Notes: generated by a model not told the origin, from the sequence alone. A DNA stretch of 64,000 nucleotides from Variovorax sp. MHTC-1 (GCF_003984645.1 NZ_RWKI01000004.1:1-64000); one strand, 5' to 3'; counted from the stretch's first letter, positions 27,747-36,485 are shown. Made by a program: numbers and translations.

Positions 27747-27761
27747 TACGAATCATTATCA
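27747..27761 (-). promoter_or_regulatory. Fur-box-like site upstream of fbpA
   Basis: The minus strand reads TGATAATGATTCGTA, which fits the 7-1-7 Fur consensus at 11 of 14 positions, with a perfect left half. Its place upstream of an iron-uptake operon supports Fur repression. The remaining upstream sequence shows no stronger promoter. Confidence 0.5.
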
Positions 27762-27807
27762 CTCTTGGAGGACCGGATTTCGGCCTTTGTGCTTACCGGC
27801 GCAGGGC

Positions 27808-28356
27808 CTACTCGCGTTGCGGCGGGACTTCGAACACCAGGCAGGTGGTGGTGGCGTGCGCATAGAGCGTGCCGTCGGGGCCGACCAGCCGCGCCTCGGC
27901 GGTGGCGAGCTGCCGCCCGCAGTGGATCACCTTGCCCTCGGCGCGCACGCGCGGGACCTTGGGCGTCAGGGCCTTGACGAGGTTCACGCCCAGCTCGGCC
28001 GTGGTGTAGGCGCGGCCGGCCGGCATCATGGTGTGGACCGCGCAGCCCAGGGCCGAGTCGAGCAGGGTGGCGAACCAGCCGCCATGGATGGTGCCCAGCG
28101 GATTCAGGTGCCGCGCGAGCGGCGTGCCCTGGAACACGGCCTGGCCTGGGGCGACGGAAATGAGCGAGAAATCCAGCGTCTTGGCGATGGCGGCGTAGGG
28201 GATTTCGGCGCGCAGCATGGCTTCCATCATCTCCAGCCCGGTCTTGCCTGCGAGCTGTTCGGGCCGCGCCAGGCCGGGGCCGGGGCCCGCATTCAACCGC
28301 TCCGCAATCGTTTCTTCCTCGGCGATCCAGGCCGCCAGTTGCTCCGTCGCGTTCAT
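27808..28356 (-). CDS. PaaI-family hotdog-fold acyl-CoA thioesterase
   Basis: 182 residues. The hotdog signature LNPLGTIHGGWFATLLDSALGCAVHTMMPAGRAYTTAELGVNLVKAL carries the HGG motif and the catalytic Asp of PaaI thioesterases. The N-terminal 70 residues are an extra helical extension seen in some members. The start at 28356 is supported by AAAGGA 7-8 bp upstream. It is divergent from the marR gene and shares its palindromic control region, so it is likely a regulon member. The thioester substrate is unknown. Confidence 0.88.
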   Translation of the reverse strand: MNATEQLAAWIAEEETIAERLNAGPGPGLARPEQLAGKTGLEMMEAMLRAEIPYAAIAKTLDFSLISVAPGQAVFQGTPLARHLNPLGTIHGGWFATLLDSALGCAVHTMMPAGRAYTTAELGVNLVKALTPKVPRVRAEGKVIHCGRQLATAEARLVGPDGTLYAHATTTCLVFEVPPQRE

Positions 28357-28371
28357 TCGAATTCCTTTAAA

Positions 28372-28401
28372 GATTGCATATGCAATCATTGTAGCTACAA
28401 T
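28372..28401. promoter_or_regulatory. Two perfect palindromes, MarR operators, with divergent promoter
   Basis: GATTGCATATGCAATC (28372-28387, 16 bp) and ATTGTAGCTACAAT (28388-28401, 14 bp) are both perfect palindromes, directly adjacent, centres 15 bp apart. For marR, -35 TTGCAT (28374-28379) lies in the first and -10 TACAAT (28396-28401) at the end of the second with a 16-bp spacer. The size and symmetry suit MarR dimers controlling both divergent genes. Confidence 0.75.
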
Positions 28402-28408
28402 AAATCAC

Positions 28409-28873
28409 ATGGATGCTATCGCAAAGCCGCAAGGCTGTACCAATTCCCGGCTCCGGCGTCTCCTGCGCCAGGTGGCCCGCCACTACGACACCGAGGTCAC
28501 CAAAAGCGGCCTCAAGACCACGCAGTACTCGCTGCTGTCGCACGTGGTGCACCTCGGTCCGCTGCGCCCGAGCGATCTCGCGCATGCGATGAACATCGAC
28601 GCCTCGACGCTGACGCGCAACCTCAAGCCGCTGATCGCGGCAGGCTGGCTGACCCAGGGCGAGGGCCCCGATGCACGCAGCCGGCTGATCGCGGTCACGG
28701 AGGCCGGCCGCAAGAAGCGAACCGAAGCGCAGCGCCACTGGCGCGCGGCACAGGAAAAACTCAACGCCCTGCTCGGCATCGAGCGGGTCATCGCGCTGCA
28801 CGCGCTGATCGACGAGAGCATCGCGCTGCTGCAACCCGCGGACGCTGCCGAAGAGGGAGATGCGGATGAATGA
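28409..28873 (+). CDS. MarR-family transcriptional regulator
   Basis: 154 residues with the winged-helix core LRPSDLAHAMNIDASTLTRNLKPLIAAGWLTQGEGPDARSRLIAVTEAGRKK, including the wing arginines of the DxRSxxxxxT motif. Start at 28409, where the reading begins 7 bp after the -10 box, so the mRNA is probably leaderless; there is no ribosome-binding site before the ATG. It overlaps the MFS gene by 8 bp. It probably represses itself and the thioesterase until a ligand, perhaps a substrate of the two exporters, is present. Confidence 0.92.
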   Translation: MDAIAKPQGCTNSRLRRLLRQVARHYDTEVTKSGLKTTQYSLLSHVVHLGPLRPSDLAHAMNIDASTLTRNLKPLIAAGWLTQGEGPDARSRLIAVTEAGRKKRTEAQRHWRAAQEKLNALLGIERVIALHALIDESIALLQPADAAEEGDADE

Positions 28874-30134
28874 CAAGACGACCGCCGCGCCTGCCATGCC
28901 CGTGGCGCGCTACGCCCTCTGGCTGGTGCTGCTGGCCGCCGCCGGCACCTTCGCGCTCACCATGGGCGTGCGGCAGACGATGGGACTCTTCCTCTCTTCC
29001 CTCAACACCGCAACCGGCCTGGGCATCGGCAGCATCAGCCTGGCCTTCGCCTTCGGCCAGCTCTGGTGGGGACTCACGCAGCCCTTCGCGGGCGCTGTCG
29101 CCGACCGCATCGGCACCGGCCGCGTGATCTTCATCGGCGTGCTGCTGGTGGCGCTGGGCACCATCATCACGCCGCTGATGACGACGACAGCCGGGCTGAT
29201 CTTCGCGATCGGCGTGCTGGCCGCGGGCGGCGCCGGCATGGCGGGGCCTTCGGTGCTGATGGCCGCCGTCACGCGCATGGTGCCGCCGGCCAAGCGCGGC
29301 GTCGCCACCGGCGTGGTGAACGCCGGCGGTTCCTTCGGCCAGTTCGCGATGGCGCCGATCGCGATCGCGCTGATGGCCGGCGTCGGCTGGGCCAGCGCGA
29401 TGCAATGGCTCGGCGTGCTGATCCTGCTGGCCTTGCCTGCGGTGCTCGTGCTGAAGGGCAATTCGAATCTGCTCGCGGCCCAGTCGGCCGCGGCGAGCGG
29501 CACCAAGCCGCTGACGGCGCGCCAGGCGATCGGCCAGGCGCTCGCCACGCCGAGCTACCGCTACCTGAGCCTCGGCTTTCTGGTCTGCGGCTTCCACGTC
29601 GCCTTCCTGGCCACCCACCTGCCGGGCGTGGTGGCGGCCTGCGGCCTGCCGCCGGAGATCGGCGGCTGGGCGCTGGGCGTGATCGGCCTCTTCAACATCG
29701 TCGGCAGCCTGGCCATGGGCTGGGCCGTCGGGCGCTGGCGCATGAAGTCGCTGCTGGCGCTGCTCTACGCGACGCGCGGCATCGCGGTGCTGATCTTCCT
29801 GCTGGCGCCCAAGACGCCGGCCGTGATGATGGTGTTCGCCGCCGTCATGGGCATCACCTTCCTCTCGACCGTGCCGCCGACCGCGGGCCTGGTCGCCAAG
29901 ATGTTCGGCCCGGCCAACATGGCGATGCTGTTCGGCGTCGTGATGCTGGCGCACCAGGTCGGCGGCTTCATGGGCGCCTTCCTCGGCGGCTACGTGTTCC
30001 AGGTGACGGGCAGCTACGACATCGTCTGGTACATCGACATCGCGCTGGCCGCCGGCGCAGCGCTCGTCAACCTGCCGATCCGCGAGTCGCGGCCGGTGCT
30101 GGTGGCGAAGGCCGCGGTGAAGGCCGCGGTATGA
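28866..30134 (+). CDS. MFS transporter
   Basis: 422-residue major facilitator with about twelve hydrophobic segments. Motif A-like PFAGAVADRIGTGRVIF lies after helix 2, and the two-fold six-helix organisation is clear. The start at 28866 is preferred because GAGGGAG is 6 bp upstream; an ATG at 28860 is the alternative. It overlaps marR at one end and the MATE gene at the other (ATGA), so marR, this gene and the MATE gene are one operon. Substrate unknown. Confidence 0.9.
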   Translation: MNDKTTAAPAMPVARYALWLVLLAAAGTFALTMGVRQTMGLFLSSLNTATGLGIGSISLAFAFGQLWWGLTQPFAGAVADRIGTGRVIFIGVLLVALGTIITPLMTTTAGLIFAIGVLAAGGAGMAGPSVLMAAVTRMVPPAKRGVATGVVNAGGSFGQFAMAPIAIALMAGVGWASAMQWLGVLILLALPAVLVLKGNSNLLAAQSAAASGTKPLTARQAIGQALATPSYRYLSLGFLVCGFHVAFLATHLPGVVAACGLPPEIGGWALGVIGLFNIVGSLAMGWAVGRWRMKSLLALLYATRGIAVLIFLLAPKTPAVMMVFAAVMGITFLSTVPPTAGLVAKMFGPANMAMLFGVVMLAHQVGGFMGAFLGGYVFQVTGSYDIVWYIDIALAAGAALVNLPIRESRPVLVAKAAVKAAV

Positions 30135-31534
30135 GCGCCGTCGACCCGCGCACGCGCCTTCTGCTCGAGGCGCCGATCGTGCCGACGCTGTTGCGCCTGG
30201 CCGCGCCCAACGTCTTGGTGATGGTCGCCCAAGCCGCTGTCGGCCTGATCGAGACCTACTTCGTCGGCAAGCTCGGCACCGATGCGCTGGCCGGCATGGC
30301 GCTGGTGTTCCCGATCGTGATGCTGATGCAGATGACCTCGGCCGGCGCGATGGGCGGCGGCATCGCCTCGGCGATCGCACGCGCGCTCGGCGCCCGGCGC
30401 CGCGACGATGCCGATTCGCTGGTGCTGCATGCGATCCTGATCGCGCTCGGCTTCGGCCTGGTGTTCACGCTGGCGCTCCTCTTCGGCGGGCGCTGGCTCT
30501 ATGCGCTCATGGGCGGCACCGGCGCTTCGCTCGATGCGGCCCTGACTTATTCGAACTGGGTGTTCGCGGGCGCGGTGCTGGTCTGGCTCTTCAATTCGCT
30601 GGCGGCGGTGATCCGCGGCACCGGCAACATGTCGGTGCCGGCCAACGTGACAGTCGCCGGCGTGGTGGTGCTGGTGCCGCTGTCGCCCTTGCTGATCTTC
30701 GGCTGGGGTCCGATCCCCGGCATGGGCATCGCCGGCGGTGCGATCGCACTCTTGCTCTACTACCTGGCCGGAACGCTCGCGCTGTGGGCCTACCTGCGCG
30801 GGAGCCGCAGCCTGCTCAAGCCTTCGTGGGCGAAGGCGCGCTTCCAGTGGCCGCTGTTCGCCGACATCCTGCGCGTCGGCCTCGTGGGCGCGGTCTCGAC
30901 CGTGGCCACCAACCTGTCGATCGGCATCGCGACGGCGCTGGCAGGCCAGTTCGGGCCCGGCGCGATCGCCGGCTACGGTACCGCCTCGCGGCTCGAGTAC
31001 CTGCTCGTGCCGCTGGTATTCGGCCTCGGCGCGCCGCTGGTCGCGATGGTCGGCACCGCCATCGGCGCGGGACAGCGCGAACGCGCCCTGCGCGCCACCT
31101 GGGCCGGCGCGGCGATGGCCTTCGTGCTCACCGAAGCCATCGGCCTCGCGGCCGCGCTGTTCCCGCGGCCCTGGCTGATGCTCTTCGGCAGCGATCCGGC
31201 GATGCTCGAAGCGGGCTCGCAGTACCTGCGCGCGGTCGGGCCCTTCTACGGCTTCTTCGGCGTCGGGCTGGTCCTGTACTTCGCTTCGCAGGGCGCGGGC
31301 CGGCTGCTCTGGCCGGTGCTCGGCAACATCGCGCGCCTGGCGGTTGCCGGAATCGGCGGCTGGCTCGCATTGCGCTGGGGCGGCCAGCTGAGTCACGTAT
31401 TCGTCGCCCAGGGCGTGGCGCTCGTGGTGTATGGCACCGTCATCGCCTCGTCGATCGCCGGCGGCGCCTGGTTCGGCCGTGTCGGCTGGCCGCGCACCAC
31501 GGCCGGGCTGCTGCGGCGCGTTCAGCAAACCTGA
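30131..31534 (+). CDS. MATE-family efflux transporter
   Basis: 467-residue membrane protein with about twelve helices. It shows the N-terminal APIVPTLLRLAAPNVLVMVAQAAVGLIETYFVGKLGTDALAGMALVFP and matching second-half segment VGLVGAVSTVATNLSIGIATALAG of MATE (Na+ or H+ driven drug) exporters. The start overlaps the MFS stop. An MFS and a MATE exporter under one MarR regulator suggests export of related toxic compounds. Substrates cannot be predicted. Confidence 0.92.
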   Translation: MSAVDPRTRLLLEAPIVPTLLRLAAPNVLVMVAQAAVGLIETYFVGKLGTDALAGMALVFPIVMLMQMTSAGAMGGGIASAIARALGARRRDDADSLVLHAILIALGFGLVFTLALLFGGRWLYALMGGTGASLDAALTYSNWVFAGAVLVWLFNSLAAVIRGTGNMSVPANVTVAGVVVLVPLSPLLIFGWGPIPGMGIAGGAIALLLYYLAGTLALWAYLRGSRSLLKPSWAKARFQWPLFADILRVGLVGAVSTVATNLSIGIATALAGQFGPGAIAGYGTASRLEYLLVPLVFGLGAPLVAMVGTAIGAGQRERALRATWAGAAMAFVLTEAIGLAAALFPRPWLMLFGSDPAMLEAGSQYLRAVGPFYGFFGVGLVLYFASQGAGRLLWPVLGNIARLAVAGIGGWLALRWGGQLSHVFVAQGVALVVYGTVIASSIAGGAWFGRVGWPRTTAGLLRRVQQT

Positions 31535-31563
31535 TTCCTCCCCCTCACTACCGAAAGCTCTCC

Positions 31564-32265
31564 ATGAAGATCAAGGACTCCGTCGTTTTCATCACCGGCG
31601 CCAATCGCGGCCTCGGGCTCGCGTATGCACGTGCCGCGCTCGCGGCCGGTGCGAAGAAGGTCTATGCAGCCGCGCGCGACCCGAAATCGATCACGCTCGA
31701 AGGCGTGCACGCCGTTGCGCTCGACGTGACGAAGCCCGAGCAGATCGAAGCTGCCGCCCGTGCCTGCGGCGACGTGACGCTGCTCGTCAACAACGCCGGC
31801 ATCTCGCGCGGCTCGGGCCTGCTGTCGCCGGCGGCCATGGACGTGGCGCGCGACGAGTTCGAGACCAACTTCTTCGGCCCCTGGGCCTTGAGCCGCGCCT
31901 TCGCGCCGGTGCTGGCGAAGAACGGCGGCGGCGCCATCGTCAACGTGCTGTCGGCGCTGAGCTGGGTCAGCCTGCCGGGTGCGGCCACCTACAGCACCTC
32001 GAAGTCGGCCACCTGGTCGCTCAGCAACGGCCTGCGCAACGAATTGCGCGAGCAGGGCACGCAGGTCGTCAGCGTGCACGTGGCTTTCATGGATACGGAC
32101 ATGGCGAGCCATGTGCCGGGCGACAAGACATCGCCCGACGACGTCGCGAAGCAGACCTTCGCTGCCGTCGAATCCGGCCTGCCCGAAGTGCTGGCCGACG
32201 CGGTGACGCGCCAGGTCAAGCAGGGCTTCGTCGCGGACCCGCCGGCCTACGCGGCCGCGCGCTGA
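31564..32265 (+). CDS. SDR-family oxidoreductase
   Basis: 233-residue short-chain dehydrogenase. Cofactor motif TGANRGLG at about residues 11-18, NNAG, catalytic Ser in LSALSW and YSTSK with the catalytic Tyr and Lys are all present. It follows the MATE gene after 29 bp, so it may be the last gene of the MarR operon. The 3' end overlaps the convergent class II aldolase gene by 19 bp. Substrate unknown. Confidence 0.92.
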   Translation: MKIKDSVVFITGANRGLGLAYARAALAAGAKKVYAAARDPKSITLEGVHAVALDVTKPEQIEAAARACGDVTLLVNNAGISRGSGLLSPAAMDVARDEFETNFFGPWALSRAFAPVLAKNGGGAIVNVLSALSWVSLPGAATYSTSKSATWSLSNGLRNELREQGTQVVSVHVAFMDTDMASHVPGDKTSPDDVAKQTFAAVESGLPEVLADAVTRQVKQGFVADPPAYAAAR

Positions 32266-33011
32266 AGCGGGCGTTCGGGACGCGGCGCGGGCAGCAGCCG
32301 GCGCAGCGCCTCGAAGAACAGGTCGGACTGCTCGCGCTCGCCCTGGATCTGCGCCGCCACCTGCGCGGCCAGCGCCGCGTCGACCGGCATCAGCGGCCGG
32401 CCGGTGGATTGCGCAATCACCTGGTGCAGGCAGGCGCGTTCGAGATAGTAGAGGTCGTCGTAGGCATGGGCGATGTTCGCGCCGGCCACGATCACGCCGT
32501 GGTTGGCCAGGAATGCGATCTCCTTGCCGGCCATCGCATGGGCGATGCGCTCGCCCTCGCGGTCGTCGAGCGCCAGCCCGTTGTACTGCGCATCGACGGC
32601 GATGCGGTTCATGAAGCGCATCGCGTTTTGGCTCAGCGTCGGGTCGAGTGCGCGATCGGCCGTGAGCGTGAGGGCGGTCGCATAAGGCATATGGCAATGC
32701 AGCACCACCGCGTGGCCGGTGATGCGGTGCACCGCGCCGTGGATGAAGAGGGCAGTGGGCTCGACGCGATGGCGGCCGGCCAGCACCTCGCCGCGCACGT
32801 CGATCAGCACGATGTCGTCGGGGCCGATCTCGCTCCAGTGCAGGCCGCGCGGATTGATCAGGTAGCGGTCTTGCGCGCCGGGCAGGGCGACGCTGAAATG
32901 GTTGCACACGCCTTCGGAGAGGCCGTGATGCGCGGCGGCGCGCAATGCGAGCGCGAGGTTGTCGCGCAGGGCGCGGACGGCGGGGCTGGCGTAGTCGGAT
33001 TCGGCGGACAT
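32247..33011 (-). CDS. Class II aldolase/adducin-family protein
   Basis: 254 residues. The metal-binding pattern VVLHCHMPYATALT gives the paired His ligands, and FLANHGVIVAG supplies the third His of L-fuculose-phosphate-type aldolases or related decarboxylases. It starts 11 bp after dgoA and is in the same direction, so dgoK-dgoA-aldolase form one operon. It may cleave or decarboxylate a sugar-acid intermediate; the reaction cannot be fixed from sequence. Confidence 0.87.
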   Translation of the reverse strand: MSAESDYASPAVRALRDNLALALRAAAHHGLSEGVCNHFSVALPGAQDRYLINPRGLHWSEIGPDDIVLIDVRGEVLAGRHRVEPTALFIHGAVHRITGHAVVLHCHMPYATALTLTADRALDPTLSQNAMRFMNRIAVDAQYNGLALDDREGERIAHAMAGKEIAFLANHGVIVAGANIAHAYDDLYYLERACLHQVIAQSTGRPLMPVDAALAAQVAAQIQGEREQSDLFFEALRRLLPAPRPERPLQRAAA

Positions 33012-33022
33012 GGCGATGGCTT

Positions 33023-33664
33023 TCAGGCGCGTACGACCGCGTTGAACGCGGCGACGAAATCCAGGGCGGCTTCGCGCACGGCGGCCGCGCTCTTGCCGGG
33101 TTTGTAGAGCGCCGATCCGATGCCGAATCCGGTGGCGCCGGCGTCGCGCCAGGCGCCCATGTTGGCGGGCGTGATGCCGCCCACGGGCATCAGCGGCGTG
33201 CCCTTCGGCAGCACCGCGAGCAGGGCCTTCACCACCGCGGGCGAGGCCAGTTCGGCGGGGAACAGCTTGAGCCCGCTCGCGCCGGCCGCAAGCGCGCCGA
33301 AGGCCTCGGTCGGCGTCATCACGCCGGGCAGACTGACGAGGCCCAGGCGGCGCGCTTCCGCCAGTACCTCGGCGTTGAAGTTGGGCGCCACGATCAGCTC
33401 GCCGCCAGCCGCATGCACCTCGCGCACCTGCTGCGCATCGAGCACCGTGCCGGCGCCGACCAGCGCATCCGGAAAGCGCCGGCGCAGCAGCGCGATGCTC
33501 TCGAGCGGCTGCGGCGAGTTGAGCGGCACTTCGAGCAGCCAGAAGCCCGACTCGACGATGGCATCGCCGACCTGCAGCGCCTCGGCCGGTGTCAGGCCGC
33601 GCAGGATCGCCACCAGCGGCAACTGCTGCATGGCGGCGGAGAATTTGTCCAGAAGCGAAGTCAT
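33023..33664 (-). CDS. dgoA: 2-dehydro-3-deoxy-6-phosphogalactonate aldolase
   Basis: 213-residue KDPG-family aldolase. Glu45 in LEVPLNS and the Schiff-base Lys133 in LKLFPAE are in place, and VGAGTVL and PVGGITPANM bind phosphate. The DgoA branch is indicated by the kinase partner and by SPQPLESI after the Glu. It would split KDPGal to pyruvate and glyceraldehyde-3-phosphate. The ATG overlaps the dgoK stop by 4 bp. Same length as Eda (18886-19527), so the two are paralogues in one window. Confidence 0.92.
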   Translation of the reverse strand: MTSLLDKFSAAMQQLPLVAILRGLTPAEALQVGDAIVESGFWLLEVPLNSPQPLESIALLRRRFPDALVGAGTVLDAQQVREVHAAGGELIVAPNFNAEVLAEARRLGLVSLPGVMTPTEAFGALAAGASGLKLFPAELASPAVVKALLAVLPKGTPLMPVGGITPANMGAWRDAGATGFGIGSALYKPGKSAAAVREAALDFVAAFNAVVRA

Positions 33665-34557
33665 GGTCTTGTTCTGTTTGCGTTGAGGAATGCCGACAGC
33701 GTGTGCAGGCCGGCCCAGGTCGCCTCGGCTCCCAGCGTCCGCACCGTATTGCCCGAGGCCTGCAGCGCCAGCAGGTAGCGCTGCGTCAGCGCCGGCGTGC
33801 CGATCAGCACCAGGTCGCCGGCGGCGTGGATCGATTGCGTGCGCAGTTCTTCTCCGATCAGAAGCCCCGAGAGATAGCTGGAGAGGTCGCCGGCCGACAT
33901 GCGCTCGAACAGCGCGAGGGTGCGCGCGCCGAAGGCGTTGTGCAGCAGGCCCTGGCCGTTGTCGGCCTGCGTCACGCCTTCGAGAAAGGAGACTTCGTCC
34001 AGCGGCGCCTTTGCATCGAGCGTGCGTGCCAGGATCGAATGCCGGCTCAGGAGCGCATAGAACTCGCCGGTCATGAAGGTGCGGAAGCTCGTCACGCGGC
34101 CGCGCTTCACGGTGGCCCACTTGTTGTGCGTGCCGGGCAGTACGAAAACGCCGTCGGCGAGGCCCGTGAGCGCCATGGCGCCGAAGATCTGCACTTCTTC
34201 GCCGCGCATCACGTCGGGCACGCCGTCGTGCACGTCACTGAGGCCGGGCACGATCGCGATGCGGCCGGGCTCGATCTCGACGATCGCGCTGCCCACTTCG
34301 ACCCGGCCCGATGGGCAGGGGCAGTAGGGCGCCTCGACCCAGCCCTGCTTGCTGCCGGCCATGCCCGAGATCAGGCAGAAGCTGCCGGCCGGGCGCATCC
34401 AGTCGCCGAACAGTTCTTCGAACACGGCCGGGAAGCCGCCCGGCGGGACCGTGAGGATGCCGCGCGGATACTCGCGCTCCTCGAGCACGCGGCCCTTGCC
34501 GTCGAGTCGCGCACCGCGCAATGAACTCGTGCCCCAGTCGATGGCGATCAGATGCAT
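33661..34557 (-). CDS. dgoK: 2-dehydro-3-deoxygalactonokinase
   Basis: 298 residues. The phosphate-binding start MHLIAIDWGTSSLRGARLDGKG, GSFCLISGMAGSKQGWVEAPYCPCP and the motif LPGTHNKWATVKRGRVTSFRTFMTGEFYALLSRHSIL are diagnostic of DgoK, which phosphorylates 2-keto-3-deoxygalactonate. It is the first gene of its operon and starts 216 bp from the divergent 2-hydroxyacid dehydrogenase, with a palindrome between. The galactonate dehydratase (DgoD) is not in the window. Confidence 0.93.
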   Translation of the reverse strand: MHLIAIDWGTSSLRGARLDGKGRVLEEREYPRGILTVPPGGFPAVFEELFGDWMRPAGSFCLISGMAGSKQGWVEAPYCPCPSGRVEVGSAIVEIEPGRIAIVPGLSDVHDGVPDVMRGEEVQIFGAMALTGLADGVFVLPGTHNKWATVKRGRVTSFRTFMTGEFYALLSRHSILARTLDAKAPLDEVSFLEGVTQADNGQGLLHNAFGARTLALFERMSAGDLSSYLSGLLIGEELRTQSIHAAGDLVLIGTPALTQRYLLALQASGNTVRTLGAEATWAGLHTLSAFLNANRTRP

Positions 34558-34651
34558 TCGGCGATTGTCTCTTGGAACGAAGGAGCCACGCTTTCCGTGC
34601 ACGAATCCGAGGGGCGTCAGGGTTTGTCCTGCCGGGGCCTGGATTTCAATC

Positions 34652-34661
34652 ATCATATGAT
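34652..34661. promoter_or_regulatory. Palindrome in the divergent dgoK / dehydrogenase control region
   Basis: ATCATATGAT, a perfect 10-bp palindrome, about midway between the two divergent start codons. The surroundings are AT-rich. It is a candidate site for the FadR-type regulator encoded at 35742. The rest of 34558-34714 shows no clear feature. Confidence 0.4.
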
Positions 34662-34714
34662 AAGACTCGACAGTGCATGGGGGCCGAAGACCCCGATGCC
34701 GCAGGAGACAACAA

Positions 34715-34777
34715 ATGCCCCATTCATTGAACGCAACGCGCAGCCGGCCGGTGCAGAAGACAGGCGTCGAGGCATGA
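34715..34777 (+). CDS. 20-codon leader ORF coupled to the 2-hydroxyacid dehydrogenase
   Basis: An ATG at 34715 with a strong ribosome site (AGGAG, 34703-34707, 7 nt before it) opens a 20-residue frame, MPHSLNATRSRPVQKTGVEA. Its TGA overlaps the ATG of the next gene (ATGA at 34774), whose own ribosome site is poor (GAGG 1 nt before). This is the arrangement of a leader peptide that couples or attenuates translation. It could also be chance; no similar peptide is recognised. Confidence 0.4.
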   Translation: MPHSLNATRSRPVQKTGVEA

Positions 34778-35721
34778 GCCTCGACAGGCCCGAGGTGCTG
34801 GTTGTCGCACCCTTGATGCCCTTTCTGATGGACGCGCTGCAGCGCGAATACACGGTGCACGACCGGACGCACGTCAGCGACCCCGAAGCCTTCTCGGCCG
34901 CCGCTCCGCGCATCCGCGCCGTCGTTGCGAACGGCGAGGCCAAGGTGCCGCGCGAGCTGATGGCCCGCCTTCCCGCCCTGGAAGTGATCTCGGTATTCGG
35001 CGTCGGCTACGACGGCGTCGACGTGGCCGCGGCGCACGAGCGCGGCGTGCCGGTCACCAACACGCCGCAGGTGCTGAACGACGACGTGGCCGATCTGGCG
35101 ATCGGCCTCCTGCTCTCGATCGCGCGCCGTATTCCCCAGGCCGACCGCTTCGTGCGCGACGGCGAGTGGCCGAAGGGCCCTTTCCCGCTGAACCGCAAGG
35201 TCACGGGCGCCCGCCTGGGCGTGGTCGGCATGGGCCGCATCGGACAGGCCATCGCGCACCGCGCGCGCGCCTTCGACATGCAGATCGCGTACACCGCGCG
35301 CTCGCCGCGCGCGGAGGTCGACCATGCCTACCATCCGGATGCGGTTTCGCTCGCCGCGGCCGTCGACTTCCTGGTCGTCATCACGCCGGGCGGCGCGGCG
35401 ACGCGCGGCCTGATCGATGCGCGCGTGCTCGAGGCGCTCGGGCCGCAGGGCTACCTGATCAACGTGGCGCGCGGCAGCGTGGTCGACGAAGCGGCGCTGA
35501 TCGCCGCGCTCTCGAACGGCGTCATCGCGGGCGCCGCCCTCGACGTCTACGCCAACGAACCGAATGTGCCGGCCGAGCTGCGCGCCATGCCCAACGTGGT
35601 GCTCACGCCGCACATGGCCAGCGGCACGAAGCAGACGCGCGAGGCCATGGCGCAACTGACCTTCGACAACCTGCGTGCCCATTTCGCGGGCGCGCCCCTG
35701 TTGACGCCCGTGGATGCCTGA
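34774..35721 (+). CDS. D-2-hydroxyacid dehydrogenase
   Basis: 315 residues of the D-isomer-specific family (hydroxypyruvate/glyoxylate reductase-like). FGVGYDGVDV, the NAD(P)-binding LGVVGMGRIGQAIAHRARAF with GxGxxG, and INVARGSVVDEAAL carry the catalytic Arg, and HMASGT the catalytic His. Start choice is uncertain: the ATG at 34774 overlaps a leader ORF. It is the first complete gene of the plus-strand operon and is followed by the regulator after 20 bp. It may recycle a keto acid made in the pathway. Confidence 0.9.
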   Translation: MSLDRPEVLVVAPLMPFLMDALQREYTVHDRTHVSDPEAFSAAAPRIRAVVANGEAKVPRELMARLPALEVISVFGVGYDGVDVAAAHERGVPVTNTPQVLNDDVADLAIGLLLSIARRIPQADRFVRDGEWPKGPFPLNRKVTGARLGVVGMGRIGQAIAHRARAFDMQIAYTARSPRAEVDHAYHPDAVSLAAAVDFLVVITPGGAATRGLIDARVLEALGPQGYLINVARGSVVDEAALIAALSNGVIAGAALDVYANEPNVPAELRAMPNVVLTPHMASGTKQTREAMAQLTFDNLRAHFAGAPLLTPVDA

Positions 35722-35741
35722 GCGCGCGACGACGCACTGTC

Positions 35742-36485
35742 ATGACCAAGAACACCCACGGCCGCACGCTCGAGCTGCTTGGCGAGGCGATCGTATCGCG
35801 CCGCTATGCCATCGGCGCGCCGATGCCCGCGGAGCCGCTCTTGTGCGATGAGTTCGGCGTCAGCCGCACGGTGGTGCGCGAAGCGGTGAAATCGCTGGTC
35901 GCCAAGGGCCTGATCGTCACGGGGCCGAAGGTCGGCACCCGCGTGCTGCCGGAGGACCGGTGGAACTGGTTCGATCCCGATGTGATCACCTGGCAGGCCC
36001 GCGCCGGCCTCACGCCCGAGTTCCTGCGCGACCTGCTGGACCTGCGGCGCGTGGTCGAGCCGGCAGCCGTGCGGCTGGCGGCCGAGCGCGCCACCGCGGC
36101 CGACATCGAGGAGATCGAGCTCGCCTACGCCGGCATGAAGCAGGCGGTCGAATACGGCGGTGACTACGTCACCAGCGACCTGCGCTTTCACCACGGACTG
36201 CTGGTCGCTGCAGGCAACCGCATGCTGGCCCAGATGAGCAAGGCGCTGAACGCGCTGCTGCGCACCAGCTTCGAGCTCTCGACCGCCAAGAAGGACGGGC
36301 CGGCCTTGTCGCTGCCCTTGCATCGGGCAGTGCTCGATGCAGTCATCGCGCACAACCCGGCACGCGCCGAGCGCGCCATCATCAAGCTCATCGACGGCGC
36401 GCGCGAAGACATCGAGGAGGTGCTCGGCTCGCGCCGTCGCCTGCCGCGCCTCGGCCGATCTCCGCCCCGGCTCAAGGCCGCTTGA
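35742..36485 (+). CDS. FadR-subfamily (FCD) GntR regulator, likely of the sugar-acid locus
   Basis: 247 residues. The GntR winged helix reads PMPAEPLLCDEFGVSRTVVREAVKSLVAKGLIVTGPKVGTRVL. The FCD domain starts with WNWFDPDVITWQ and RDLLDLRRVVEPAAVRLAAERAT, with metal-ligand Asp and His residues (SDLRFHHGLL). A WxWxDPxVxxW motif right after the wing is common in DgoR-like and hexuronate regulators. By position it should control both the dgoK and ABC transporter operons. Probably a repressor relieved by a sugar acid; inferred from family. Confidence 0.9.
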   Translation: MTKNTHGRTLELLGEAIVSRRYAIGAPMPAEPLLCDEFGVSRTVVREAVKSLVAKGLIVTGPKVGTRVLPEDRWNWFDPDVITWQARAGLTPEFLRDLLDLRRVVEPAAVRLAAERATAADIEEIELAYAGMKQAVEYGGDYVTSDLRFHHGLLVAAGNRMLAQMSKALNALLRTSFELSTAKKDGPALSLPLHRAVLDAVIAHNPARAERAIIKLIDGAREDIEEVLGSRRRLPRLGRSPPRLKAA

